A DNA stretch of 64,000 bases from Actinophytocola oryzae (GCF_004364325.1 NZ_SOCP01000015.1:62001-126000), one strand, 5' to 3'; counted from the stretch's first letter, positions 42,557 to 52,170 are shown. Notes: generated from the sequence alone by a model not told the origin. A program made the numbers and translations.

Positions 42557-43861
42557 TCACTGATAGCGCGGCGGATCATCCGACAGCTCCGTCGACTCCG
42601 CCGGCCGCTGCGGCGGCCGCTGCGGACCAAGACCCGGCGACTGCTCACGCGGCTCCGGCTCGAACGACGGCGGCGCATACCCCGGCGGCACCACCGCCGC
42701 GGGCGGCTCCGGCGCACGACCGATCGCCGGCCGCGTCACCGACGCCGACGACGCCGCCAACGGACCAGGAACCTCCTGACGCGCCACCGCCTCCGCCGCC
42801 CGCACCGCCTCGGCCACCTTCGGATCAGTCGACGTGTCGAACCAGCTCGCGATCTCGTCCTCGTCGTCGTCCCGACGCTGCGGCGGCTCGTAGGCAGGCG
42901 GCTCGTACCGGAACACCCCGTCATCACCCGGCGCACCCAACGTACGCGCGAACCCCTCCAACGCCTTCCCGAAGTCGTTCGGCAACATCCACACCTTGTT
43001 CGCGTCGCCCTGCGCCATCTGCGGCAACGTCTGCAGATACTGGTAGGCGAGCACCTCAGGCGTCGGCTTACCCGCCTTGATCGCGTCGAACACCTTCTCG
43101 ATCGCCTTCGCCTGCCCCTGCGCCTGCAGATACCGCGCCGCACGCTCACCCTGCGCACGCAGGATCCGCGACTGCCGCTCACCCTCCGACGCCAGGATCG
43201 CCGCCTGCTTCGCACCCTCGGCCGCCAGGATCTGGCTCTGCTTCTGCCCCTCGGCCGTCTTGATCGCCGCCTCCCGCGTACCCTCCGCGGTCAGGATCAT
43301 CGCGCGCTTCTCCCGGTCCGCACGCATCTGCTTCTCCATCGAGTCCTGAATCGACAGAGGCGGATCGATCGCCTTCAACTCCACCCGAGCCACCCGGATC
43401 CCCCACCGCCCGGTCGCCTCGTCGAGCACACCACGCAACTGCCCGTTGATCGAGTCACGCGACGTCAGCGTCTCCTCCAGACTCATCCCACCCACCACGT
43501 TACGCAACGTAGTCGTGGTGAGCTGCTCGACACCCACGATGTAATCCGAGATCTCGTACACCGCGTCCCGAGGATTCGTCACCTGGAAGTACACGACCGT
43601 GTCAATCGACACCGTCAGGTTGTCCTGGGTGATCACCGGCTGCGGCGGGAACGACACCACCTGCTCACGACGGTCGATCCGCGCCCGCACCCGATCCAGG
43701 AACGGCACCAGGAAGTTCAACCCCGGCTCCGCCACCGACCGGAACCTGCCGAGCCGCTCGATCACCGCGGACTGCGCCTGCGGGATCACCAGGATCGACT
43801 TCACCACGACCGTGATGACGAACAAGACAATGACCACGACGATGATGAGAATGGTCAACAT
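42557..43861 (-). CDS. SPFH/band-7 (stomatin-like) membrane protein
   Basis: A 434-aa flotillin/stomatin-type scaffold: one N-terminal membrane helix (about 3-21), the SPFH domain (about 22-190; NPRDAVYEISDYIVGVEQL), a heptad region rich in Glu/Ala (about 190-260) and an unstructured Pro/Glu/Asp-rich C-terminus (about 330-434) longer than in most homologues. It probably organises membrane microdomains together with the upstream NfeD protein, its usual partner. ATG 43861 was chosen because the helix begins there. Confidence 0.92.
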   Translation of the reverse strand: MLTILIIVVVIVLFVITVVVKSILVIPQAQSAVIERLGRFRSVAEPGLNFLVPFLDRVRARIDRREQVVSFPPQPVITQDNLTVSIDTVVYFQVTNPRDAVYEISDYIVGVEQLTTTTLRNVVGGMSLEETLTSRDSINGQLRGVLDEATGRWGIRVARVELKAIDPPLSIQDSMEKQMRADREKRAMILTAEGTREAAIKTAEGQKQSQILAAEGAKQAAILASEGERQSRILRAQGERAARYLQAQGQAKAIEKVFDAIKAGKPTPEVLAYQYLQTLPQMAQGDANKVWMLPNDFGKALEGFARTLGAPGDDGVFRYEPPAYEPPQRRDDDEDEIASWFDTSTDPKVAEAVRAAEAVARQEVPGPLAASSASVTRPAIGRAPEPPAAVVPPGYAPPSFEPEPREQSPGLGPQRPPQRPAESTELSDDPPRYQ

Positions 43862-43946
43862 GCCTCCACTCCGGACGGCGCTTCCTGGCCGATGTTCAGG
43901 AAGTAGATCACACAATCCCCCAGCACACGGGCACGACCGGCGCCGC

Positions 43947-44375
43947 TCACTCCGCGTCCGCCAACACCACCGCGGTCGCACCCGCGATCTCCACGACCGT
44001 CACCTCCCGGCCCGCCGCGATCGGCCGCCCCGAATCGAACGTCCGTGCGGACCACACGTCCCCACCCAACCGCACCTGCCCGCCATGCCCGTCCACCGCC
44101 GACACCACCACCGCCCGACGCCCCACCAACGCGTCCACGTTCGTGGCCACCAGCTCACCGTGCATCCGCCGCTTCAACCACGGCCTCGCGAACGTCACCA
44201 ACCCGATCGACACCACCGCGAACACCACCACACTCACGACCGTGTTACCGAAAACCCCCTCCGCACCCGCACCGGCCAACGCACCGACACCGATCATCAA
44301 CAGGAAGAAATCCCCGGACAGTATCTCGGCAGCCATCAACGCGAATCCGCCGAGGAGCCACAACAATGCCGCCAT
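43947..44375 (-). CDS. NfeD-family membrane protein
   Basis: A 142-aa short NfeD (NfeD1b-like): membrane helices in the first 65 residues and a C-terminal OB-fold (DALVGRRAVVVSAVDGHGGQ, then VTVVEIAGATAVVLAD). NfeD and stomatin genes are found together across prokaryotes and the proteins are thought to act as a pair. It is transcribed 85 nt before the SPFH gene. Confidence 0.92.
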   Translation of the reverse strand: MAALLWLLGGFALMAAEILSGDFFLLMIGVGALAGAGAEGVFGNTVVSVVVFAVVSIGLVTFARPWLKRRMHGELVATNVDALVGRRAVVVSAVDGHGGQVRLGGDVWSARTFDSGRPIAAGREVTVVEIAGATAVVLADAE

Positions 44376-44410
44376 AGTTCAATGATTCCACCACGGAACC
44401 GCGCAGGACA

Positions 44411-45223
44411 CTACTCTTCGCCAGTTGTCACGAAATCGATCAGCCGCTCCACCGCACCGATCAGCGGCGTCTCCAGGTCCCGGTAACTACCCACCCCCGA
44501 CAACACCCGACGCCACCCCTCCGCAGGCTCACCCCACCCCAACCGCGCACACACCCCCTCCTTCCAGTCCACCCCACGCGGCACCCTCGGCCACGCCGCG
44601 ATCCCCACCGCCGCCGGCCTCACCGCCTCCCACACATCCACGAACGGATGCCCCGTCACCAGCACATTCACATCCCGCAACCCCGCCACGATCCGCGACT
44701 CCTTGCTCCCCGCCACCAGATGGTCCACCAACACCCCCAACCGCCGATGCCCCGCCGGACCGAACTCCGCCACCCGCGCCGCCAACTCGTCGATCCCGTG
44801 CAACGGCTCCACCACCACACCCTCCACCCGCAGGTCATGCCCCCACACCCGCTCCACCAACTCCGCGTCGTGCACCCCCTCCACCCACAACCGGCTGTCC
44901 CGCGCCGTACGCGCCCGCAACCCCGCCACCCGCACCGACCCCGACGCCGACACCACCCGCCCCGGCGCCTGCGACCGCGACGGCCGCACCAACGTCACCG
45001 GCTCCCCGTCGATCAGAAACCCCGCAGGCGCCAACGCGAACAACCGCGTCCGCCCATGCCGGTCCTCCAACACCACATGCCCCTGCTCGAACCCCACCAC
45101 CGCCCCGCAGAACCCACTCGCCGGATCCTCCGCCACCACCCCAGGCTCGGCCACCACCTCCGGCACCGACCTCCGGGCCCGACCCCGCCCCACCATGTCA
45201 CCGCCATAGCTCTCCGCTCGCAC
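44411..45223 (-). CDS. DUF3097 protein
   Basis: A 270-aa actinobacterial conserved protein. The C-terminal half (GVLVDHLVAGSKESRIVAGL, then VLVTGHPFVDVWEAVRP) looks like a TOPRIM-type nucleotidyl or nuclease fold, as noted for DUF3097. Function unknown. The GTG 45223 has TAGGGT 8 nt upstream (45237-45232), so the message is near-leaderless. It is divergent from a sigma-factor gene. Confidence 0.88.
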   Translation of the reverse strand: MRAESYGGDMVGRGRARRSVPEVVAEPGVVAEDPASGFCGAVVGFEQGHVVLEDRHGRTRLFALAPAGFLIDGEPVTLVRPSRSQAPGRVVSASGSVRVAGLRARTARDSRLWVEGVHDAELVERVWGHDLRVEGVVVEPLHGIDELAARVAEFGPAGHRRLGVLVDHLVAGSKESRIVAGLRDVNVLVTGHPFVDVWEAVRPAAVGIAAWPRVPRGVDWKEGVCARLGWGEPAEGWRRVLSGVGSYRDLETPLIGAVERLIDFVTTGEE

Positions 45224-45306
45224 GGCGAGTCACCCTATCCAGTACCGATTGAAAAAACCCGCACCTCAGCCGTCGGAGAACACGTGTCCCGGACGACGAT
45301 GAAGAC

Positions 45307-45828
45307 ATGGGCACGCGAGAAGGCGTGGCGCCCGACCCGGCGCTCGGCCTCCTGGAGCTGTACGACGAAGCACTCCCGCACGTCTACGGCTACCTCCTCG
45401 CCCGCTGCCACGACCGGCCACTCGCCGAGGACCTCACCGCCGAAACCTTCCTCGCCGCCGTCACCGCCACCCGCAAACCCGACGCACCCGACCCCACCAC
45501 CGCCTGGCTCATCGGCGTCGCCCGCCACAAACTCGCCGACCACTGGCGACGACTCGAACGCGAACAACGCGGACTACGCCTCCTCGACAACACCACCGAC
45601 GACACCACCGACCCCTGGGACCACACCCTCGACGCCATCCGCGCCAAAGCCGTACTCGCCCAACTCGGCCCACACCACCGCGCCGCCCTCACCCTCCGCT
45701 ACCTCGACGGACTCCCCGTAGCCCACGTCGCCGAACACCTCGGCCGCACCCTCCACGCCACCGAAGCACTCCTCGTGCGAGCCAGAGCCGCATTCCGCAA
45801 CAGCTACCGGGAGGAGGGCTCGCCATGA
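45307..45828 (+). CDS. ECF-like RNA polymerase sigma factor
   Basis: A 173-aa group 4 sigma factor: region 2 (LYDEALPHVYGYLLARCHDR, then LAEDLTAETFLAAVTAT) and region 4 (ALTLRYLDGLPVAHVAEHLG). Its ATGA overlap with the next gene couples it to an unusual partner: a protein with an anti-sigma-like N-terminus and two VOC domains. No -35/-10 typical of its own regulon was recognised. Confidence 0.9.
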   Translation: MGTREGVAPDPALGLLELYDEALPHVYGYLLARCHDRPLAEDLTAETFLAAVTATRKPDAPDPTTAWLIGVARHKLADHWRRLEREQRGLRLLDNTTDDTTDPWDHTLDAIRAKAVLAQLGPHHRAALTLRYLDGLPVAHVAEHLGRTLHATEALLVRARAAFRNSYREEGSP

Positions 45829-46730
45829 CCGACCCGTTCGAAGCACTACGCGACCCCACCACCCCGGCCACCCCGGACCCCGCCTTCGCCGCCCGCCTCC
45901 GCGACCAACTCACCCGCGCCGTACTCGACCAACCACCCCGAGGAGACACCATGACCACCCACACCACCCCACGAACAACCGCCTGGCCACCCACCCTCAC
46001 CCCCTACATCGTCGTCTCCGACGCCCGCGCCGCACTCGCCTGGTACACCGAAGTCCTCGCCGCCACCCCACGCGGCGAACCCCACGTCAACCCCGACGGC
46101 ACCATCGGCCACATGGAAATCGCCCTCGGCGACGCCGTCCTCATGTTCGCCGAAGCCTCCGACCTCTGGCCCGACGTCCCCGTCCAAGCCCCCGACAACC
46201 CCACCACCTTCAGCCACTCACTCCACCTCGACGTCCCCGACGTCGACGCCACCATCGCACTCGCCCGCAGGCGAGGCGCCACCGTCCAACGCGAACCAGC
46301 CGACCAGCCCTACGGCCGAGGCGCCACCATCGTCGACCCCTTCGGCCACCGCTGGCTCATCGTCACCCCACCACCCACCGCCACCCGCGCCCGCCAGGGC
46401 GACATCGTCCAGGTCACCATGGTCACCCCCGACGCCACCCGCACCAAGACCTTCTACGAAGCCGTACTCGACATCCCCTTCACCACCGCCAGCGTCGCCG
46501 GCGCATGGGACGCCCACGACACCAACCCCCGCTTCGGCACCTGGACCCCCGACAACACCCCACCCCAGACAGAACTGTGCTTCAAGGTCGACGACATCAC
46601 CGCCGCCGCCGACCGCGTCCACACCGCCGGCGGCACCACCGGCGACATCAACCGCCGCCCCTACGGCCTCACCGTCGAATGCGTCGACGACCAGGGCATC
46701 CGCTTCCAACTCTGGCAACCAGCACCCTGA
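45825..46730 (+). CDS. Two-domain VOC protein with anti-sigma-like N-terminus
   Basis: A 301-aa fusion. Residues 1-40 (MTDPFEALRDPTTPATPDPA, then AARLRDQLTRAVL) look like the short cytoplasmic N-terminus seen in proteins encoded after ECF genes. Two glyoxalase/VOC halves follow (about 58-185 and 190-300). The ATG overlaps the sigma gene stop. It may sense a small molecule and hold the sigma factor, or simply be an enzyme with a recycled N-terminus. An internal ATG (residue 43, after CGAGGAG) would give the VOC part alone. Confidence 0.8.
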   Translation: MTDPFEALRDPTTPATPDPAFAARLRDQLTRAVLDQPPRGDTMTTHTTPRTTAWPPTLTPYIVVSDARAALAWYTEVLAATPRGEPHVNPDGTIGHMEIALGDAVLMFAEASDLWPDVPVQAPDNPTTFSHSLHLDVPDVDATIALARRRGATVQREPADQPYGRGATIVDPFGHRWLIVTPPPTATRARQGDIVQVTMVTPDATRTKTFYEAVLDIPFTTASVAGAWDAHDTNPRFGTWTPDNTPPQTELCFKVDDITAAADRVHTAGGTTGDINRRPYGLTVECVDDQGIRFQLWQPAP

Positions 46731-46796
46731 CCAGCACACCGTGGCCCACGCCACCCATGACGACCGTCAGCCCCGACGCGTACCGTCACCAACACC

Positions 46797-47396
46797 ATGC
46801 CCAGAAAGGTCGACCACCACACCCGCCGGGCCGCCATCGCCGAGTCGGCATGGCGGCTGACCTCGCACGGCGGCATCGAAGCGGTCACCATGCGACACGT
46901 CGCCGCCGACGCGGGCATGTCCCTCGGCCAGGTCCAGCACTACTTCACCACCAAGGACGCACTCCTCACCTTCGCCTACCAACTCCTCACCGAACGAATC
47001 ACCACCAGAACCACCACCACCCGCCACCCCGGTGACGAAGAACCCGAACCCCACGACGTCCTCCGCCACGCCCTCGTCGAACTCCTCCCCCTCGACGAAC
47101 AACGCACCCTCGAAGCCCACGTCACCACCGCCTACCTCGCCCACGCCACCGTCACCCCCGACATGGCCGCCCAACTCCGCAAAACCCACACCACCCTCGA
47201 GAACCTCATCACCCACCAACTCCGCCGAGGCCAACACCGCGGCAACGTCCCCGTCCACCTCGACACCACCCGCGCCGCACGCACCCTCCTCGCCCTACTC
47301 GACGGCCTCACCGCCCACGTCCTCATCGGCACCCACACCCCCACCGACGCGGAACACGCCCTCGACACCCACCTCGACGAACTCTTCACCACCTGA
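46797..47396 (+). CDS. TetR-family transcriptional regulator
   Basis: A 199-aa regulator with a standard TetR HTH (about 10-55; ESAWRLTSHGGIEAVTMRHV, then SLGQVQHYFTTKDAL). The C-terminal TetR_C6/BetI-like domain covers the rest. TACCGT (46783-46788) is 10 nt before the ATG. The AlkZ-like gene starts within its stop (TGATG), so both share one transcript. Confidence 0.9.
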   Translation: MPRKVDHHTRRAAIAESAWRLTSHGGIEAVTMRHVAADAGMSLGQVQHYFTTKDALLTFAYQLLTERITTRTTTTRHPGDEEPEPHDVLRHALVELLPLDEQRTLEAHVTTAYLAHATVTPDMAAQLRKTHTTLENLITHQLRRGQHRGNVPVHLDTTRAARTLLALLDGLTAHVLIGTHTPTDAEHALDTHLDELFTT

Positions 47397-48433
47397 TGGA
47401 CACCCTCACCCCACGAGCACTCAACCGCGCCACCCTCGCCCGCCAACACCTGCTCACCCGCACCGACCACACCGCCACCGCCACCGTCGAACACCTCGTC
47501 GGCATGCAGGCCCAGGCACCCTTCCCGCCCTACACCGGCCTCTGGACCCGCCTCACCGACTTCCACCCGAACGAACTCGCCGACGCACTCCTCAACCGGC
47601 ACGTCGTCCGCATCGCACTCATGCGCGGCACCGTCCACCTCGTCACCGCCGCCGACGCCTGCTACCTCCGCCCCCTCGTCCAGCCGCTCTTCGACCGCGA
47701 CCTCGCCACCAACACCCTCCACGCCCGACACCTCACCGGCCTCGACCTACCCCAACTCGCCGCCACCGCCCGAGAGGTCCTCGCCGACCACCCCCACACC
47801 GCCCGACAACTCGGCACCGCCCTCGCCCGACACTGGCCCGACCGCCACCCCGACGCCCTCGCCCACGCCGCCCGAGGACTCCTCCCCCTCGTCCAGGTCC
47901 CACCCCGCGCCGTCTGGGGCCGCAGCGGACAAACCGCCTACCACACCGCCGAACACTGGCTCGACCGCGAACTCGACCCCGCGCCCGACCCCAGACACCT
48001 CATCACCCGCTACCTCGCCGCCTTCGGCCCAGCCACCATCGCCGACATCCAGACCTGGGCGGGCCTCACCCGCCTCCGCGACCTCACCGACACCCTCGAC
48101 CTGCGCACCTACCACACCGACGGCCGCGAACTGTACGACCTGCCCGACGCCCCACGCCCCGACCCCGACACCCCCGCACCCGTCCGCTACCTCCCCGAGT
48201 TCGACAACGTCCTGCTCTCCTACGCCGACCGCACCCGCCTCATGACCGAAGAACACCGCAAACGGCTCTTCGGCGTCAGGAACGGCGTCCTCCCCGGCAC
48301 CTTCCTCGTCGACGGCCTCGTCCGCGGCTCGTGGCGCGTCACCAGACAACGCAGGTCAGCCGTACTGACGATCACCCCGTGGGCCAGGACCAGCAAGACC
48401 GACCTGGCCGCCCTCACCGGCGAAGGCGGCTGA
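47396..48433 (+). CDS. Winged-helix protein of the AlkZ/DUF1006 (HTH_42) family
   Basis: A 345-aa protein of the HTH_42 superfamily. Characteristic segments are TATVEHLVGMQAQAPFPPYT (the QxQ motif of AlkZ-like glycosylases) near residues 28-47, RIALMRGTVHLV near 70, and LPEFDNVLLSYADRTR near 265. Some members unhook DNA interstrand crosslinks; they also protect producers of DNA-alkylating antibiotics. The ATG overlaps the TetR stop, so TetR probably controls it. Confidence 0.88.
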   Translation: MDTLTPRALNRATLARQHLLTRTDHTATATVEHLVGMQAQAPFPPYTGLWTRLTDFHPNELADALLNRHVVRIALMRGTVHLVTAADACYLRPLVQPLFDRDLATNTLHARHLTGLDLPQLAATAREVLADHPHTARQLGTALARHWPDRHPDALAHAARGLLPLVQVPPRAVWGRSGQTAYHTAEHWLDRELDPAPDPRHLITRYLAAFGPATIADIQTWAGLTRLRDLTDTLDLRTYHTDGRELYDLPDAPRPDPDTPAPVRYLPEFDNVLLSYADRTRLMTEEHRKRLFGVRNGVLPGTFLVDGLVRGSWRVTRQRRSAVLTITPWARTSKTDLAALTGEGG

Positions 48434-48695
48434 CTCCTCGACTTCCTCGCCGAGGACGCCGAGACCAGGGACATCCAGGTCGAATCCTGAATCTTTTCTT
48501 CTGTGCTGTCTTTTTGGGTGTAGTGCAGGTGGAGGTCCGGCCGCCGACGAGTCGGCAAAATAATTGGACATCTTTATAATTAATAGTGGATTTGTGGTCA
48601 GGGAGGTGGGGGAGCAGGGGCAGTGGTGATGAAGGTGGCGGGGTCCGTTCAGCGCGGCGACCGGGCTCTTCCGCGGCGGCTTGCGGGAGGCTGGG
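48434..48695. other. Intergenic region with an A+T-rich island and small hairpin
   Basis: About 260 nt without a supported gene. GCCGAC (48543-48548) and GTCGGC (48551-48556) form a tight stem followed by AAAATAATT. A run to 48585 contains TATAAT (48575-48580) in strikingly low GC for this genome. No downstream gene fits as its target. It may mark a promoter for a small RNA, or a scar. Confidence 0.35.
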
Positions 48696-49487
48696 TCAGA
48701 ACGCGGGCCACGGGATGGCGCGGTAGTCCGCTTCCGGCGACGGGAACCGGTCGGTGTCCAGGAACTCGTGCAGGCGGCGCCGCAGTGCGCGGATCTCGCC
48801 GCGGGTGATGTGCTCCGCGAGCGTCTGGGAGACGTCGTCGAGGCCCGCACGCAGGGTCTTCAGCATCCCGACGACGTCCTCGGGTAACCGCTCCCCCATC
48901 CACCCCCACAGCACGGTCCGCAGCTTGTGCTCGACGTGCAGGCAGATGCCGTGGTCGACGCCGTACACGTTGCCGTCCGTGCCGTGCAGTACGTGGCCGC
49001 CCTTGCGGTCGGCGTTGTTGAGCACCACGTCCAGGGCGGCCATGAGCCGCACGGCCGAGTGGTCGGCGTGCACGAGGACCGCGGGGTCCCCGAACCGGTC
49101 GTGTGCGTGGAGCACCGTGCGCCAGCCCTGCGGCACGTCCACCGGGGCGAGCACGTCGACCAGGTCGTCGCCCTCCTTGGTCTCGATCCACAGCTGCACC
49201 ATGCCGGGCCCGAACGGGCCGTCCCGCAGCACGGTCGGCGGGATCACCGACAGGCCGGCGGCCTGGCACACCAGGTAGGAGGCGACCTCGCGGCCCGCGA
49301 GCGTGCCGTCGGGAAAGTCCCACAGCGCGCGCTCGCCGCTGACCGGCTTGTACACGCAGTTGGCGTGCGCGTCACCGCCGGTGATCTCACAGAAGAGGGT
49401 GGCGTTGGAGGCGTCGACGAGGCGCCCCTCGATCTCGATGCGTCCCCGCGTGAGCAGTTCGGTGACGCCCCGGTCAGCAGGCAGCAA
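48696..49487 (-). CDS. SCO1664-family protein (PI3/4-kinase-like)
   Basis: A 263-aa protein of the actinobacterial SCO1664 family, distantly related to phosphatidylinositol 3/4-kinases. ATP-site features are visible: VYKPVSGERALWDFPDG, AALDVVLNNADRKGGHVL (catalytic D..N) and VYGVDHGICLH (DHG). The start is TTG 49487, supported by AAGGA and by alignment of RGRIEIEGRLVDASNATLF with the family start. It follows the DUF3090 gene with 5 nt spacing, the usual pair. Confidence 0.88.
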   Translation of the reverse strand: MLPADRGVTELLTRGRIEIEGRLVDASNATLFCEITGGDAHANCVYKPVSGERALWDFPDGTLAGREVASYLVCQAAGLSVIPPTVLRDGPFGPGMVQLWIETKEGDDLVDVLAPVDVPQGWRTVLHAHDRFGDPAVLVHADHSAVRLMAALDVVLNNADRKGGHVLHGTDGNVYGVDHGICLHVEHKLRTVLWGWMGERLPEDVVGMLKTLRAGLDDVSQTLAEHITRGEIRALRRRLHEFLDTDRFPSPEADYRAIPWPAF

Positions 49488-49492
49488 CGTCC

Positions 49493-50068
49493 TTATTCCG
49501 CCTCGTCTTCCTCGGTGCGCCGGTAGCCGTTCTGCCGAGGGCAGACATGCCCGTTCGGGTCGAGCGGCTCACCGCACAGTGGACACGGCTTGCGGCCTGC
49601 GTTGATCACCCGGTCGGCGCGCTCGGCGAAGGCCCGTGCCTCGGCGGGGGTGAGGAAGACCCGCACGGCGTCCGGTCCCTCCTCGGTGTCGTCGAGCACG
49701 ATCGACTCGTCGACCTCGCTCTCGGTGATCGCCAGGAGCTCGATCACGACGGCGCTGGTCTCCGAGTCCCATCCCAGACCCATCGTCCCGACGCGGAACT
49801 CCTCCTCCACCGGCACGTTGAGCGGGTCGGCGTCGACCAGCTCCGTCGGTGTCTCGTCCGGCAGGTCCGCGCCGAAACGGCGGTGGACCTCCTCGAGCAG
49901 GGATCCGATTCGCTCTGCCAGCACCGCCATCTGCTGCTTCTCGAGCGCGACGCTGACGGTGCGGGCGCTCTCGGACGCCTGGAGGTAGAACGTGCGGTCG
50001 CCTGGTTGCCCGACCGTGCCTGCGACGAAACGATCGGGTTGGCGGAAGACATGAATGACTCGAGCCAT
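49493..50068 (-). CDS. DUF3090 protein
   Basis: A 191-aa conserved actinobacterial protein with the family start MARVIHVFRQPDRFVAGTVG, and a C-terminal zinc-like CPLCGEPLDPNGHVCPRQNG. It is nearly always encoded with the SCO1664-like gene, as here. The histidine phosphatase often found upstream is absent. Function unknown. ATG 50068 with GGAGG upstream. Confidence 0.9.
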   Translation of the reverse strand: MARVIHVFRQPDRFVAGTVGQPGDRTFYLQASESARTVSVALEKQQMAVLAERIGSLLEEVHRRFGADLPDETPTELVDADPLNVPVEEEFRVGTMGLGWDSETSAVVIELLAITESEVDESIVLDDTEEGPDAVRVFLTPAEARAFAERADRVINAGRKPCPLCGEPLDPNGHVCPRQNGYRRTEEDEAE

Positions 50069-50247
50069 GGCACCTCCGACCCTACGGCAAACGTCGTGTT
50101 CGAGCAGGCCGGTTCCCGAGCCGACACGCCCTGCACCGGGAACGTTATCGCCAGGTGGGTGCGGCCCACTACAGCGGTTGTGCCCGTCCGTGTTGATGTT
50201 GGGTCCACCCACTCTGTCGGGTTACCCGGGCGGGTTAGGGTCTGCGC

Positions 50248-52170
50248 GTGGTAAAGAACGCACAGTTCGGTAGCTGGGAGTCGCCGCTGACCGCGACGAC
50301 GGTGGCCGCGGCCGGGGTCTCACCCCGCTGGGTGGACGTCCACGACGGTGTCGTCTGGTGGGCGGAGAGCCGTCCGACCGAGGACGGGCGGGTCGCACTG
50401 ATGCGCGAGGGGCCGGACGGGAAGCCGGTCGAGGTGCTGCCCGCGCCGTGGAACGTGCGCAACCGGGTGCACGAGTACGGCGGCAGGCCCTGGGTCGTGC
50501 TCGGCGACACGGTCGTGTTCACGAGCTGGGCCGACCAGCGCGTGTACCGCTACACCGAGGGCGAGGACCGGCCGGTCGCGATCACGCCGGAACCCGAGCG
50601 GCACCACGGCCTGCGCTACGCCGACCTCTCCCCCGGGCACGACGGCACGTCCGTCCTGTGTGTCCGGGAGACGATCACCGGCGACCGCCCCGTCGACGTG
50701 GTCCGCGACATCGTGGAGCTGCCACTGGACGGGTCCGGGCCGACGTCGCTGGTGGCGAGCCACCACTTCCTCGCGGGTCCCCGCCTCTCCCCCGACGGCA
50801 CGCGGCTCGCGTGGCTCGGCTGGGAGCACCCGAACATGCCCTGGGACGGCACCGAGCTGTGCGTGGCGACGCCGGGCGAGCCGCACCGGGCCCTGGCGGG
50901 CGGGCCGAGGGAGAGCGTGTGCCAGGCCGAGTGGGAGTCGGACGACACACTGCTCGTGCTCACCGACCCGCGGGGCTGGTGGAACCTGTTCCGGATCGGG
51001 CTCGACGGCACCGCCGTGAACCTGGCGCCATGCGAGGAGGAGCTCGGCGGCCCGCTGTGGGTGCTGGGCAGCCGCTGGTTCGCGCCCCTCGGTGACGGCA
51101 GGTACGTGGTACTGCGCTCCGACCACCTCGCGGTCCTCGACGAGCACGCGGGCACGGTGACCGACGTCGACACCGACCTGACGGCGTGGAGCTCCGACGT
51201 TGCCGTGCACGGCAACACAGTCGTGTCGGCGGCGGGTGGACCGCTCACCGAGCCTGCCGTCGTGCGGCTGGACCTCGACACCGCGGCGACCACGTTCGTG
51301 TCCGGCCCCCGCGAGGACCTGCCACCCGTCGAGTACCTGCCCACCCCCGACCACCGGGTCTTCACCAGCCCGGACGGCCGCCGGATCCCGGCGCACGTGT
51401 ACCTGCCGCGCAACCCCGGGTTCGCCGGCGAGGAGGGCGGGGCGCCGCCGCTGCTCGTGACCGTGCACGGCGGCCCGACCGGCAAGGCCTCCGACCAGCT
51501 CAGGCGGGAGGTCGCGTTCTTCACCAGCCGTGGCCTTGCCGTCGCCGCGGTGAACTACGGCGGCTCGTCGGGCTACGGACGGGCCTTCCGCGAGTCGCTG
51601 AACGAGCAGTGGGGTGTCGTCGACGTCCAGGACTGCGCGACCGTCGCGGCCACGCTCGCCGACGAAGGCGTCGTGGACGGCGCGCGGATGGCCGTGCGGG
51701 GCGGCAGTGCGGGCGGGTGGACCGCGGCCGCGTCGATGACCTCCCTGGACACCTACGCGTGCGCGACGATCATGTTCCCGATCCTGGACCTCACCGCGTG
51801 GACCGACCACGGCGGCGAGACACACGACTTCGAGTCCCGCTACATCGAGGGGCTCGTCGGCAGGCTGCCCGACCACGCCGACCGCTACGCGCAGCGCTCG
51901 CCGAGCAACCACGTGGACAAGCTGGCGGGGCCGGTACTGCTGCTGCAGGGTCTCGAGGACGAGGTGTGCCCGCCGGAGCAGGCGAACCGGTTCGTCGCGA
52001 GCCTGGACGGCAGCGGCCTGCCGCACGCGTACCTGACGTTCGAGGGTGAGCAGCACGGGTTCCGGCGCGCGTCGTCGGTGACCGCGGCCCTGGAGGCCGA
52101 GCTGTCGTTCTACGGGCAGGTGTTCGGGTTCGTCCCGCCCGGCGTGCCGGTGCTGGAGCTGAGGTCGTGA
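50248..52170 (+). CDS. S9-family peptidase (prolyl oligopeptidase / acylaminoacyl peptidase type)
   Basis: A 640-aa cytosolic serine peptidase: beta-propeller (about 20-370) and alpha/beta hydrolase (about 380-630). The catalytic triad is Ser487 in RGGSAGGWT, Asp571 in GLEDEVCPPE and His603 in GEQHGFRRA. It should cleave short oligopeptides. TAGGGT at 50236-50241 is 6 nt before GTG 50248, so it is likely leaderless. The S66 peptidase overlaps its stop, so the two act together. Confidence 0.95.
   Translation: MVKNAQFGSWESPLTATTVAAAGVSPRWVDVHDGVVWWAESRPTEDGRVALMREGPDGKPVEVLPAPWNVRNRVHEYGGRPWVVLGDTVVFTSWADQRVYRYTEGEDRPVAITPEPERHHGLRYADLSPGHDGTSVLCVRETITGDRPVDVVRDIVELPLDGSGPTSLVASHHFLAGPRLSPDGTRLAWLGWEHPNMPWDGTELCVATPGEPHRALAGGPRESVCQAEWESDDTLLVLTDPRGWWNLFRIGLDGTAVNLAPCEEELGGPLWVLGSRWFAPLGDGRYVVLRSDHLAVLDEHAGTVTDVDTDLTAWSSDVAVHGNTVVSAAGGPLTEPAVVRLDLDTAATTFVSGPREDLPPVEYLPTPDHRVFTSPDGRRIPAHVYLPRNPGFAGEEGGAPPLLVTVHGGPTGKASDQLRREVAFFTSRGLAVAAVNYGGSSGYGRAFRESLNEQWGVVDVQDCATVAATLADEGVVDGARMAVRGGSAGGWTAAASMTSLDTYACATIMFPILDLTAWTDHGGETHDFESRYIEGLVGRLPDHADRYAQRSPSNHVDKLAGPVLLLQGLEDEVCPPEQANRFVASLDGSGLPHAYLTFEGEQHGFRRASSVTAALEAELSFYGQVFGFVPPGVPVLELRS

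Noticed and set aside
44425..45252. Pro/Thr/Ala-rich frame antisense to DUF3097
   Set aside because: Composition is what G/C-biased codons give on the reverse strand; the minus-strand protein is a known family.
47032..48579. Long Pro/Arg-rich frame over TetR and AlkZ-like genes
   Set aside because: Out-of-frame shadow; both real genes show family motifs and are translationally coupled.
48564..48580. Plus-strand promoter from TTGGAC and TATAAT
   Set aside because: The two elements are only 5 nt apart, far below the 16-19 nt needed, and no gene follows on that strand.
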